This document shows, piece by piece, positions 7,540-15,190 of a DNA stretch of 41,860 nucleotides (positions are counted from its first letter, which is position 1; each line of letters opens with the position of its first letter). A model generated the notes under the pieces. It was not told the DNA's origin and made no database searches. It was given only the letters and a program-made list of their open reading frames with translations. The DNA is from Paracraurococcus lichenis (GTDB lineage: Bacteria; Pseudomonadota; Alphaproteobacteria; Acetobacterales; Acetobacteraceae), in assembly GCF_030657435.1 (NCBI RefSeq), contig NZ_JAUTWS010000048.1:1-41860 (forward strand), given 5' to 3'. The position numbers and the translations under genes are program-made.

Positions 7540-8763
7540 ATGTCGCAGATTGCGAAGCAGCTCCGCGCTGAGCGCGGGGATCTGATCATCAAGGCGCGCG
7601 CCATCCTGAACGCGGCCGACGTGACGGCCGAGCAGATGGCCGAGGCCGACAAGATGATGGCGCGCGCCGACGAGCTCATGGCGCGCATCGAGCGCACCGA
7701 GAAGGCCGACGCTCTGGCCATTGAGCTGGATGGCAGCCTGCGGGCCGAGGCCGAGCGTCGCGGTGTCAGCGCAGGCGACATCGAGGCGGAGAAGGAGCGC
7801 GAGCAGCGCCTCTTCAAAGCCTTCGTGACCGGCCGCGTCTCCGCCCTGACCGACGATGACCGCCGCATCGTGGCGCAGCGCATTCAGGCCGCCGCCTCGG
7901 TCGGCACGACCACGGCCGGCGGCTACACCGTCGCGCCGGACTTCATGCGCGAGCTGCTGATCGCGCAGAAGGCGTTCGGCGGCGTGCGTGGCGCGGCCCG
8001 CGTCATCGAGAGCGGGACCGGCGTCGACCTGCCCTGGCCGACGATGGACGACACCTCCAACGTGGCGACGATCGTCGGCGAGAACACGTCCGGCGCTGCC
8101 GGCACCGACCTCACCTTCGGCAGCAAGACGCTGAAGGCCTGGACGTACCGCTCCGGCTATCTGGTGATCAGCCTGGAGCTGCTGCAGGACAGCGCCTTTA
8201 ACTTCGACACGCTGATCCGCGATGCGCTGGCGCAGCGCTTTGCCCGCGGCCAGAACCCCCACTTCACCACTGGCAACGGCACTACCCAGCCGGAGGGCTT
8301 CGTCACCGGCGCGACCGTCGGCTACACCATGCCGACCGGCAACACCGCCACCGTCTCGACGGACGGCCTGATCGAGCTCGAGCACAGCGTCGACCCGGCG
8401 TACCGCGCCGGTGCGCGGTGGATGATGGCCGATGCCACCTTCAAGGGCGTCAAGAAGCTGAAGGACAGCCAGAACCGGCCGCTGTTCCTGCCGGGCTTCA
8501 CCGTTGGCGCCGCGGACACGGTGCTCGGCTACCCGGTGTCCATCAACCAGGACATGGCGACGCCGGCGGCGAACGCGAAGACGATCGGCTTCGGCAACTT
8601 CCAGAACTACATCGTCCGCGACGTGATGGGTCTGGTGGTGAAGCGCCTCGACGAGCGGTTCGCCGAGAATGCGCAGGTCGGCTTCATCGCCTTCCAGCGC
8701 ACCGACGGCCGCACCGTCTCCGCGGCGGCGCCGATCAAGGTGCTGGCGCAGAGCGCGACCTGA
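7540..8763 (+). CDS. Major capsid protein, HK97 fold
   Basis: A 407-residue protein. Residues 1-100 are charged and helical, as in the scaffold-like delta region that the prohead protease removes. From about residue 115 the mature part begins with the familiar TTAGGYTVAPDFMRELL; later come ASGVIT-type segments such as VIESGTGVDLPWPTMDD, LKAWTYRSGYLVISLELLQDSAF, and the C-terminal NFQNYIVRDVMGLVVKRLDERFAENAQVGFIAFQR. A good AGAGGTAAGC site precedes the ATG. GC hairpins on both sides suggest a separate, stable, highly translated message. Confidence 0.95.
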   Translation: MSQIAKQLRAERGDLIIKARAILNAADVTAEQMAEADKMMARADELMARIERTEKADALAIELDGSLRAEAERRGVSAGDIEAEKEREQRLFKAFVTGRVSALTDDDRRIVAQRIQAAASVGTTTAGGYTVAPDFMRELLIAQKAFGGVRGAARVIESGTGVDLPWPTMDDTSNVATIVGENTSGAAGTDLTFGSKTLKAWTYRSGYLVISLELLQDSAFNFDTLIRDALAQRFARGQNPHFTTGNGTTQPEGFVTGATVGYTMPTGNTATVSTDGLIELEHSVDPAYRAGARWMMADATFKGVKKLKDSQNRPLFLPGFTVGAADTVLGYPVSINQDMATPAANAKTIGFGNFQNYIVRDVMGLVVKRLDERFAENAQVGFIAFQRTDGRTVSAAAPIKVLAQSAT

Positions 8764-8770
8764 GATCGCC

Positions 8771-8792
8771 GGCGGGCCCGACCGGGCCCGCC
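8771..8792 (+). terminator. Strong GC hairpin after the capsid gene
   Basis: GGCGGGCCC (8771-8779) pairs perfectly with GGGCCCGCC (8784-8792) around GACC. It starts eight bases after the capsid stop. No U-tract follows, so an intrinsic terminator is possible only in a relaxed sense; protection of the capsid mRNA 3' end is equally likely. Confidence 0.55.
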
Positions 8793-8821
8793 AATGCGCT
8801 CCTCCGTCCTGGAGATTCCCG

Positions 8822-9055
8822 ATGAAAGCCCGCATCCTCGCCGAGACGCGTATCCTCGGCGCCGCCTTGCCGGTCGGTTGCGTTCCCGACCTGCCGGAGA
8901 AGCTGGTCGCCGACCTCGTGGCGCTCGGCGCGGCGGATCCCGATCCGGCCGCGGTCGCCTATGCCGAGACGCTCGGTATTGCCATGCCGGAAGCAGCGCT
9001 CGAGGCGATCGCCGCGCTCGCGCCGTCCGCCGATGCCGACGCCGAGCAGGCTTGA
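8822..9055 (+). CDS. Small head-module protein, 77 aa
   Basis: The start at 8822 is supported by GGAG at 8811-8814; a longer frame from 8669 would overlap the capsid gene. The protein (MKARILAETRILGAALPVGC...) is short, acidic at the end and mostly helical. Similar small proteins often sit between capsid and connector genes in alphaproteobacterial siphophages. Function is unknown. Confidence 0.65.
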   Translation: MKARILAETRILGAALPVGCVPDLPEKLVADLVALGAADPDPAAVAYAETLGIAMPEAALEAIAALAPSADADAEQA

Positions 9056-9066
9056 GGGAATACCCC

Positions 9067-9141
9067 ATGCCCGCTCTCGCCAATGCTCAGCGCAGCCGCG
9101 CCTTCGAGCCGGTCCTCGCGCGGGCCTGCGGGCTGGCGTGA
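9067..9141 (+). CDS. Tiny ORF, 24 codons
   Basis: A 24-codon frame starting MPALANAQRSRAFEPV, with GAGGGA seven bases before the ATG. It lies between two head genes and ends just before a hairpin. Its ribosome site is as good as those of its neighbours, but nothing else supports it. It could be a translated leader. Confidence 0.3.
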   Translation: MPALANAQRSRAFEPVLARACGLA

Positions 9142-9148
9142 CGTCTCG

Positions 9149-9166
9149 GGGCGCCTTCGGGCGCCC
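9149..9166 (+). terminator. TTCG tetraloop hairpin
   Basis: GGGCGCC (9149-9155), loop TTCG, GGCGCCC (9160-9166), followed by the pyrimidine-rich GCTTTCCTTC. A 7-bp stem with a very stable tetraloop and a partial T-tract makes a weak intrinsic terminator or processing site before the gene at 9201. Confidence 0.55.
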
Positions 9167-9200
9167 GCTTTCCTTCATCCCCTAATCGCGGAGACCGCCC

Positions 9201-9644
9201 GTGTCCAAGTCGGACGCCTTCGAGAACGCTTGGCTGCAGCTCGTCTTCAACAACGTGAACATCGCCAACATCGGCGACGCGACTGGCCTTCGCGGCAGCA
9301 CCACCGCTGGCAACCTCTACGTCTCGCTGCACACCGCCGACCCGGGCGAGACCGGGACGGAAGCGACCAGCGAGATCAGCTACACTGGTTACGCGCGCCA
9401 GGCTGTCGCGCGCTCCTCGGCTGGCTGGACGGTCACCGGCAACAGCGTGTCGCCGACGGCGAACATCCAGTTCCCGACGTCGACAGGCGGCACTGGCGGC
9501 ACGGCCACCCACTGGAGCGTCGGCGTGGCGTCCTCCGGCGCGTCCACGATCCTGTATAGCGGCACGATCACGCCGAACATCAGCGTGGCCGCTGGCGTGC
9601 AGCCGATCCTGTTGGCTTCAGGAACCACGATCACTGAAGACTGA
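9201..9644 (+). CDS. Phage structural protein (tail-fibre/head-decoration-like), 147 aa
   Basis: Starts with GTG. The protein has the recognisable series FNNVNIANIGDATGLRGS, NLYVSLHTADPGETG, SYTGYARQAVARSSAGWTV, and later THWSVGVASSGASTILYSG. This β-rich family is common in phages and is often labelled 'tail fibre protein', but its place in the head module suggests a capsid decoration or similar exposed protein. No catalytic motif is visible. Confidence 0.7.
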   Translation: MSKSDAFENAWLQLVFNNVNIANIGDATGLRGSTTAGNLYVSLHTADPGETGTEATSEISYTGYARQAVARSSAGWTVTGNSVSPTANIQFPTSTGGTGGTATHWSVGVASSGASTILYSGTITPNISVAAGVQPILLASGTTITED

Positions 9645-9669
9645 CACCTCTCACCAGGGATAGAGCGCC

Positions 9670-11472
9670 ATGGCGGTCCCGTCAGTCGTATTCAGCAAGA
9701 CGGGCACCTTCAGCAGCGGCTTCCCTGGTGCCGGCTCCCTCGCCGCAGTCGACGCAACGGGCGGCTCGCTGCTGCTCGTCGCCATCACCACGGAGACGAG
9801 CAGCGCGCCGACGCCGACGAGCGCCACCTTCGGCGGCGTCTCGCTCACGCTGATCAGCAGCAAGTCCGCCACGAACGGCGGCACCATCTTCCTCTACGGG
9901 CTGGCCTCGCCCGCACAGTCCTCCGGCACGGTCTCGTTCTCGGTCGCCAATACCTATGTTGCCGCTGGCTGCATCTCCGCAGTCGTGCTCTCGGGCACGG
10001 CGACGTCGTCGGCCTGGATCGCCGGCGCCGGTGCGACCGGCTCGCCTTCCAACACGTCGACGACCAGCGACAGCGTCACTACCACCGCCGTCGACAGCCT
10101 GATTTTCTCGGCGGCGCTTGGCTACTACGGCCCGACAATGACGCGCTCGTCGAGCCCCTCCGGGCTGACCAGCGTCGTCGATAACGACACCAACACGACG
10201 TCCGGCTGTCGCCTCTACACCTCCAAGCAGAGCGCGGCGACCACCGGCACCTACTCGCACGGCTACGCCTTCAGCGGGTCCACGACCAACCCGGTCACGG
10301 TCCTGACCGCGGCCATCGCCCCGGCGGCGGGGGGCGGCGGAACCCCGGTATCGGGTGCCGGCGCGGCCGCCGGCGTCGGAACGGCCGCAGCGGCCGGCGT
10401 CGCCACGGCGCCCGGCGCAGGCGGCGCGGCAGGCGTCGGAACCGCCGCGGCGGCCGGCGCTGCGCTGGCTTCCGCCGCGGGCGCCGCGTCTGGCACCGGA
10501 ACGGGCGCCGCCGCCGGCCTGGCGCTGGCTTCCGCCTCGGGCAGTGCGGCAGGCGCCGGGGCCGCCTCGGCGACCGGCATCGGCGCCGCGATGGCAGCTG
10601 GCGCAGCTGCCGGGCAGGCGCTGGTCGCCGCCGCGGGCGCATCGCCCGCCCCAGTGGCCGGTGCCGCAGCCGGCGTTGCGACCGCTACGGCCGCTGGCAC
10701 GGCCCTCGTGGCGGCCGTCGGCGGGGCCGCCGGCGCGGCCCTGGTGGCAGCTGCCGGCGCAGCCTCCACGGCGGCTACTGGCGGGGCGGTCGGCACGGCC
10801 TCGGCCACGGCTGCCGGCCTATCCCTCGCCGCAGCCGTCGGCGCCGCCGGCGGGTCGTCCTCCGCTGTCGCGGTGGCCTTGGGCGGCAGCAGCGGGGCCG
10901 GTATCGCGTCGGGCGCCAGCACGGCCAGCGCTACGGGCCTCGCGGTGGCCTCCGCCGCCGGCGGGGCCGACGGGACGGCAGGAGCTGTAGCGGCCGGCGT
11001 CGGCCTCGCCCCGGCTGTCGGCGGGGCCGCCGGGACGGCGGGCGTCGCGGCTGTCGGGGGCGCGCGCGCCTATGCCGTCGGCGCAGCCGGCGGGTCGTCG
11101 GCGGCGGACGGGGCAGCCTCGGGCGGTAGCAGTGCAGTCGGCGTCGCGGCGGGCCTCGGCACGGCCGTCGCGGCCGGCGTCACGGCGATCTACGGCGCCG
11201 GCGTCGCGGCGGGCATGTCAGGGGCCACGGCACCTGGCGCTGGCCTGGCGCTGGCCTCTGGCGGGGCGTCGGGCGCCGCCTCCGCCGCAGCTGCTGGGAT
11301 GGGCCTCGCCTACGCCGCCGGCGTCTCGGCGGGCACGTCCCAGGCGCGCGGCGTCAACCCGGCCCGCCAGGCGCTGCCGCGCGGTCCGCAGACCGCCGCC
11401 ATTGCACGGGCGGGACGCACCCTGACCGCCGCGAGAGGGCTACGCACTCCGGCTACCGCAAGAGGATCCTGA
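9670..11472 (+). CDS. Large structural protein with 16 tandem 20-residue Ala/Gly repeats
   Basis: A 600-residue protein. Residues 1-215 are β-rich and Ser/Thr-rich (TFGGVSLTLISSKSAT..., LSGTATSSAWIAGAG), resembling jelly-roll phage surface domains. From about residue 231 to 557 the chain is almost only Ala, Gly, Val, Thr, Ser in an exact 20-residue period; an average unit reads xAxAAGxxLAxAxGxAxGxx, with Gly at positions 6, 14 and 18. The last ~40 residues are basic (ARQALPRGP, TLTAARG). The repeat suggests a long fibrous or layered stalk, perhaps a decoration or fibre on the virion. Its stop overlaps the next start (TGATG at 11470-11474). Confidence 0.75.
   Translation: MAVPSVVFSKTGTFSSGFPGAGSLAAVDATGGSLLLVAITTETSSAPTPTSATFGGVSLTLISSKSATNGGTIFLYGLASPAQSSGTVSFSVANTYVAAGCISAVVLSGTATSSAWIAGAGATGSPSNTSTTSDSVTTTAVDSLIFSAALGYYGPTMTRSSSPSGLTSVVDNDTNTTSGCRLYTSKQSAATTGTYSHGYAFSGSTTNPVTVLTAAIAPAAGGGGTPVSGAGAAAGVGTAAAAGVATAPGAGGAAGVGTAAAAGAALASAAGAASGTGTGAAAGLALASASGSAAGAGAASATGIGAAMAAGAAAGQALVAAAGASPAPVAGAAAGVATATAAGTALVAAVGGAAGAALVAAAGAASTAATGGAVGTASATAAGLSLAAAVGAAGGSSSAVAVALGGSSGAGIASGASTASATGLAVASAAGGADGTAGAVAAGVGLAPAVGGAAGTAGVAAVGGARAYAVGAAGGSSAADGAASGGSSAVGVAAGLGTAVAAGVTAIYGAGVAAGMSGATAPGAGLALASGGASGAASAAAAGMGLAYAAGVSAGTSQARGVNPARQALPRGPQTAAIARAGRTLTAARGLRTPATARGS
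10321..11340 (+). repeat. 60-bp coding tandem repeat, about 16-17 units
   Basis: The DNA has a 60-bp period with no insertions or deletions over about 1 kb. Units share the scheme GCCGCxGGCxxx at fixed places but differ at most wobble positions, so they are not a recent amplification. Two units (about 10861-10920 and 11101-11160) are shifted in their Gly/Ser pattern. It is protein-coding throughout and is not a CRISPR array. Confidence 0.85.
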
Positions 11473-12077
11473 TGCTCACCGTCCTGACGCCGGCCTCGAC
11501 CGACGATCTGACGATCCTGGCCACTCTGAAGGCGGAGCTCGGCGTCACCGACGCCGCCTCGGATACCTACCTCGCGGACCTGATCACCCAGGTCTCCGGC
11601 ACCTGCGCCAGTTTTTGCGGCCGACCGGGATGGGGGCGGGAAACAGTGCGGCAGATCGAGCGGCTCGCCGGATGGCGCGACTGCATCTTCCTCGAGCGCG
11701 ACCTGGTGCCGAGCATCAGCAGCGTCACCGCCGCGGACACCGCGCTCGTTGCCGACGTCGACTATGAGCTCGACGGCTCGCTGCTCTACCGTCTGTCGGG
11801 CGATCGGCGCGTCGCGTGGTCGTGCGGCAGGGTGGTGATCGAGTATGCCGCCGGATACCCGCTGCTCGGCGGCCTGCCCTACGACCTTGAGCGCGCGGCG
11901 CTCGACCTCTGCAAGGCGTGGTGGAGCGCCAAGGGGCGCGACCCGCAGGTGCGATCGCTGAAGGTCCTGAACGAGATCGAAACCGCCTATTTCGATCCCG
12001 ATAAAGTCCAGTCCATCGGTGGCCTGCCCATCGATATCGCCGCACGGCTGCAGCCGTATCGCGCGGTAGCGCTGTGA
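11472..12077 (+). CDS. Head-tail connector (gp6-like adaptor)
   Basis: A 201-residue protein. It has the pattern of HK97 gp6-type connectors: an N-terminal helical part (TILATLKAELGVTDAASDTYLADLITQVSGTCASFCGR), then LERDLVPSISSVTAADTAL, VIEYAAGYPL, and a helix LERAALDLCKAWWSAK. These form a ring below the portal and prepare it for the tail. Translation is coupled to the preceding gene by the TGATG overlap. Confidence 0.85.
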   Translation: MLTVLTPASTDDLTILATLKAELGVTDAASDTYLADLITQVSGTCASFCGRPGWGRETVRQIERLAGWRDCIFLERDLVPSISSVTAADTALVADVDYELDGSLLYRLSGDRRVAWSCGRVVIEYAAGYPLLGGLPYDLERAALDLCKAWWSAKGRDPQVRSLKVLNEIETAYFDPDKVQSIGGLPIDIAARLQPYRAVAL

Positions 12078-12403
12078 ACGCCGCCACCCAGGTCGCCGCC
12101 GCGCTCGCCAAGTATGGGCGGCCGATGCCGCTGCAGCGCCGGCAGACTGGCGGCACCGTCGTGGACGTCGATGTGAACTGCTTGATGCGATCCTTCCGGC
12201 CGACGGAGCTGATCGGTGGCATCCAGATCGGCGACGCGCAGGTGATCGCCGATGCCGCCCCACTGATCGCGGCCGGCCTCGGGCAGCCGAAGAAGTCCGA
12301 CCTCATGACCATCGATGGACGGGTGTGGATCGTGCAGAACGCGACACCGCGCGCAATCGGCGCGACGGTCCTGGCCTACGACGTGTGGGTGCGTGGCGGA
12401 TGA
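12074..12403 (+). CDS. Head closure/stopper-like protein
   Basis: A 109-residue β-rich protein starting with GTG in a GTGA overlap with the connector stop. Residues include PMPLQRRQTGGTVVDVDVNC, PTELIGGIQIGDAQVIADAA, and DLMTIDGRVWIVQNATP, a layout typical of siphophage stopper proteins that plug the connector and bind the tail. The family assignment rests on size, fold pattern and gene order. Confidence 0.7.
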   Translation: MNAATQVAAALAKYGRPMPLQRRQTGGTVVDVDVNCLMRSFRPTELIGGIQIGDAQVIADAAPLIAAGLGQPKKSDLMTIDGRVWIVQNATPRAIGATVLAYDVWVRGG

Positions 12404-12810
12404 GCAGCGCCACCGCATTCGCGGCGATCCACGACTACCTGACCGCGGGGTGGAGCAACACGCCGCTGGTCTTCGAGAACGAGATCTTCGACCTCCCGGC
12501 CGTCCCGACGCCTTGGGTTATGGTCGAGGTGTACGGCGACAGCGACGAGCAGATCAGCCTCGGGGCCGGCTCGGCCGCGGCCAATCGCTGGCGCGAGGAA
12601 GGCGCCGTGCTCTGCCACGTCATGGTGCCGCAGGGCACCGGCACGCTGACGGCCCGCATCCATGCGGAGGGTCTGGCCGACCTGCTGCGCGGCGTCGAGC
12701 TGGCAGGCGATGTGAAGTTCCGCCGCATGTCGATCGGCGCCGGCACCGCCGGCACCGAAGACGGCACCTATTGGGTCGTCACGCTACGCGCCGAGTGGAC
12801 CCGCGGGTAA
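12400..12810 (+). CDS. Tail terminator protein (DUF4128-like)
   Basis: Starts at 12400 in an ATGA overlap with the previous gene; a longer frame from 12325 is unlikely. The 136-residue product begins with a helix (AFAAIHDYLTAGWSNTPLVFENE), then PTPWVMVEVYG, and a β-sheet ending in TYWVVTLRAEWTRG. This matches the tail-terminator fold that caps the tail tube and joins it to the head. The gene order stopper-terminator-tube is the usual one. Confidence 0.75.
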   Translation: MSSATAFAAIHDYLTAGWSNTPLVFENEIFDLPAVPTPWVMVEVYGDSDEQISLGAGSAAANRWREEGAVLCHVMVPQGTGTLTARIHAEGLADLLRGVELAGDVKFRRMSIGAGTAGTEDGTYWVVTLRAEWTRG

Positions 12811-12826
12811 CCAACAGGAGCACAAG

Positions 12827-14287
12827 ATGACTGACAGCAACCGCACGCGGATGTCCGCGGTGGTCGAGACGACGCTTGGAACCACGCCGACCACGCCCCG
12901 GATGCGCAAGGTCCGGTTCACCGGCGAAAGCCTCGCCTATGAGCCGCAATACGGCCAGAGCAACGACATCCGCGACGACCGGATGAACTCCGACCCGTAC
13001 AAGACCAATGAGAGCAACAAGGGCGGGGTGAACACCGAGTTTCACTTCCCCGATGACGGCTCCACGCTGTCGAACTTCATCGCGTCCAGCTTCCTGTCGC
13101 CCTGGAGCAACACGCCGGTCCGCTACAACGACGGCGTGACCGATAGCGTCATCACCGACATCGGCACCACCGCCAACACCGTCACCTTCACAACCGGCGC
13201 GGCCTTCGTCGTCGGGCACTTGGTGCGCATGAGCGGCAACGCGAATGCCGCCAACAACGGCCTGTTCCCGGTCACGACCGGCGGCACGACCAGCTTCGTC
13301 AGCACGGGCTCCGGCTTCGTCGCGGAGACGGTGCCGACCGCGCAGAGCCGCGCCAAGGTGGTCGGCCTGCAGGGCACCTCGGGCGACCTGGTGGCCGCGG
13401 TCGATGGCATCACCAGCACCACGATGAATTTCACCACGATGGGCCTGGCTGTCGGCCAGTGGATCAAGATCGGCGGCACGGGCGCCGGCTTCCGCTTCGC
13501 AAACGAGCTGTGCAACGTCTGGGCGCGCATCGTCGCCATCGCCGCCAACAAGCTCACCCTCGACAACCTGCCGGGCACCTGGACCACCGATGCCGGCACC
13601 GGCAAGACCCTGCGCGTATTCTTCGGTGACCGGGTGAAGCACGGGACGACGCTGATCGGCACGTCGATCGAGCGGAGCTTCCTGGCACAGGCCGTGCCGT
13701 CGCACATCCTCCAGGCCGGCATGTGCGCCAACCAGGCGACCTATACCTTCACGTCGGAGAGCGCCGTCACCGCCGCTTTCGACTTCATGGGCCTGACGGG
13801 TGCGGTGAACGGCGCCGGAGTTGGCTCGCAGTATGACGACGCGCCGACCGGCGGCGCGCTCACCAGCAACGCATCGGTCGGGCGCGTGGCCGAGGCCGGC
13901 GTGACGCTGTCCAGCCCGAACTGGGTGAAATCCGCGACCATCACAATCAACAACAACCTCCGCATGAAGACTGCGGTTGGCACGGTCGGTGCGGTCGATA
14001 TCGGCGTGGGTGAGGCCGCCGTGACGGTGGAACTCAACACCTACTTCGGCAGCTCCGCCCTACTGGCCAAGCTGCTGTCCGGTGCGGCCACCAACGTGAA
14101 CCTGCACGGCCGGAAGAACAGCCAGGCCTGCATCTGGCAGGTGCCGCGGCTGACCCTGACCAGCGGCACGCCAAATGCCGGCGGCAAGAACCAGGACGTC
14201 ATGCTGCCGACGAAGGCGATGGCCTCGGCGGACACCCTGACCAACACCGTCCTGCTGCTCGATCGCCTCGAGTTCTACCAGGACTGA
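12827..14287 (+). CDS. Major tail tube protein
   Basis: A 486-residue protein starting MTDSNRTRMSAVVETTLGTTP. The tube-protein hallmarks are the N-terminal RMRKVRFTGESLAYEPQ, the DIRDDRMNSD loop, GGVNTEFHFPDDGSTLSNFIASSF, and the C-terminal sheet with SATITINNNLRMKTAVG and GEAAVTVELNTYFGSSALLAKLL. It is larger than many tube proteins (about 250-350). Two related insert segments (TTANTVTFTTGAAFVVGHLV near 115 and TSTTMNFTTMGLAVGQWIKI near 195) may be surface-exposed domains. Confidence 0.85.
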   Translation: MTDSNRTRMSAVVETTLGTTPTTPRMRKVRFTGESLAYEPQYGQSNDIRDDRMNSDPYKTNESNKGGVNTEFHFPDDGSTLSNFIASSFLSPWSNTPVRYNDGVTDSVITDIGTTANTVTFTTGAAFVVGHLVRMSGNANAANNGLFPVTTGGTTSFVSTGSGFVAETVPTAQSRAKVVGLQGTSGDLVAAVDGITSTTMNFTTMGLAVGQWIKIGGTGAGFRFANELCNVWARIVAIAANKLTLDNLPGTWTTDAGTGKTLRVFFGDRVKHGTTLIGTSIERSFLAQAVPSHILQAGMCANQATYTFTSESAVTAAFDFMGLTGAVNGAGVGSQYDDAPTGGALTSNASVGRVAEAGVTLSSPNWVKSATITINNNLRMKTAVGTVGAVDIGVGEAAVTVELNTYFGSSALLAKLLSGAATNVNLHGRKNSQACIWQVPRLTLTSGTPNAGGKNQDVMLPTKAMASADTLTNTVLLLDRLEFYQD

Positions 14288-14293
14288 CCAGAT

Positions 14294-14361
14294 CCCGGCC
14301 GCGAGGCCGGGTGGCGCCGCGCGGCGCACGGGGCGGCGGCTATGCGGGTGGCCGCCGCCCC
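14294..14361 (+). terminator. Three consecutive GC hairpins after the tail tube gene
   Basis: CCCGGCC-GCGA-GGCCGGG (14294-14311), then the 14-bp palindrome GCGCCGCGCGGCGC (14314-14327), then GGGGCGGCGGC (14330-14340) pairing with GCCGCCGCCCC (14351-14361). They fill most of the 112-bp gap. The last stem is followed by ACTTTCCC. A strong transcript boundary or 3'-end protection of the tube message is likely. Confidence 0.6.
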
Positions 14362-14399
14362 ACTTTCCCGCAACCCGCATACCCGCAAGGAATCCGACC

Positions 14400-14819
14400 A
14401 TGGTTGAGCTGGCCCGCTTCGAGCAGAACTATACCGCCATCACCGAAGGCGCGTGGATCCGCGTCGGCGAGGAGTATGGCGACCTCGAGATCCAGACCCG
14501 CGGCTTCACCGACCAGTACACGGACGCGCAGACCCGCCGGCAGCGCCAGGCGGCCAAAGCCTACGAAGGCGACGTGTCCCGCCTGCCGGTCGCCCTACGC
14601 CGGAAGATCAACATCGACTGCCTCTGCGACTTCGTCCTGATGGGCGTGCGCAACCTGACGGTTCAGGGCACGCCGGTGGACTTTCCGACCTTCTGCAACC
14701 TGTTGAAGGATCCGCGCTATGCACCGCTGGTCGAGGCCTCGTTCCGCGCCGTGAACCGGGTTGGCCAGCAGCTCGAGGCCGACATCGAGGATGCGGTGGG
14801 AAACTCTGTGCCTGCCTGA
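14400..14819 (+). CDS. Tail assembly chaperone (G-like)
   Basis: A 139-residue protein. It is helical after a short β start (GAWIRVGEEYGDLEIQTRG) and contains LPVALRRKINIDCLCDFVLMGVRNLTVQG and VEASFRAVNRVGQQLEADIEDAVGN. Size and place between tube and tape measure fit the G protein of lambda-like tails, which loads onto the tape measure during tail assembly. Near its end is the heptamer GGGAAAC in the correct phase for a -1 shift, which would make a longer G-T product. Confidence 0.8.
   Translation: MVELARFEQNYTAITEGAWIRVGEEYGDLEIQTRGFTDQYTDAQTRRQRQAAKAYEGDVSRLPVALRRKINIDCLCDFVLMGVRNLTVQGTPVDFPTFCNLLKDPRYAPLVEASFRAVNRVGQQLEADIEDAVGNSVPA
14798..14804 (+). promoter_or_regulatory. Programmed -1 ribosomal frameshift site (GGGAAAC)
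   Basis: The codons here are GTG GGA AAC, so the heptamer reads G GGA AAC, the X XXY YYZ form. Slippage by one base gives GGG AAA followed by CTC TGT GCC, which enters the open frame ending at 15190. A 5-bp stem (14820-14824 with 14830-14834, 5-base loop) lies 15 bases downstream; whether it stimulates slippage is unknown. Lambda uses GGGAAAG at the same place in its chaperone genes. Confidence 0.85.
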
Positions 14820-15190
14820 CCTGGAGCCTCCGGGACGGCGCGGGCACGACTGGCTTTCTCGCCCGCGTCGCGCTGGAGGACCCGGATGCGGCTGCGGCCG
14901 CTGAAGCCGCGTGCAGCGAAGCCCCGACCTTAGAGCCGTGGCTTCGCTGGGTGTGGCGCGCGTGGCAGGCGCTGCACGCGGAGCGATCCCACCGCGTCGA
15001 GGGCGTCGCCGCACCCCTCGGCGGCATGGTTATCCGGTCGCGCCCAGGGGTGACCCCCTGGACAGCCATCGACCGGTACGCACGGCGGCACGGCTACCAC
15101 GGCGAGGTGTTCGACTTCCTGGTCGAGTGCCTGAGCGCGATGGATGCCCACTACATCGAGTGGTGGGCTGAGAAGCAGGAAGCCCCATGA
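14804..15190 (+). CDS. T-like domain of tail assembly chaperone, made by -1 frameshift
   Basis: This frame has no start of its own near the beginning and is reached by the slip at 14798-14804. The fused product would be about 263 residues (135 from the first frame, 128 from here). The T part is helical with LEPWLRWVWRAWQALHAERSHR, PLGGMVIRSRPGVTPWTAIDRYARRHGY, and FDFLVECLSAMDAHYIEWW, the pattern of T domains that bind the tape measure and recruit tube protein. Its stop overlaps the next start (ATGA at 15187). Confidence 0.8.
   Translation, partial: LCACLTWSLRDGAGTTGFLARVALEDPDAAAAAEAACSEAPTLEPWLRWVWRAWQALHAERSHRVEGVAAPLGGMVIRSRPGVTPWTAIDRYARRHGYHGEVFDFLVECLSAMDAHYIEWWAEKQEAP

Noticed and set aside
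10321..11340. 60-bp periodic array resembling a CRISPR or satellite
   Set aside because: The period is a 20-codon protein repeat in an open frame with no constant repeat and variable spacer division, and no cas genes are near.
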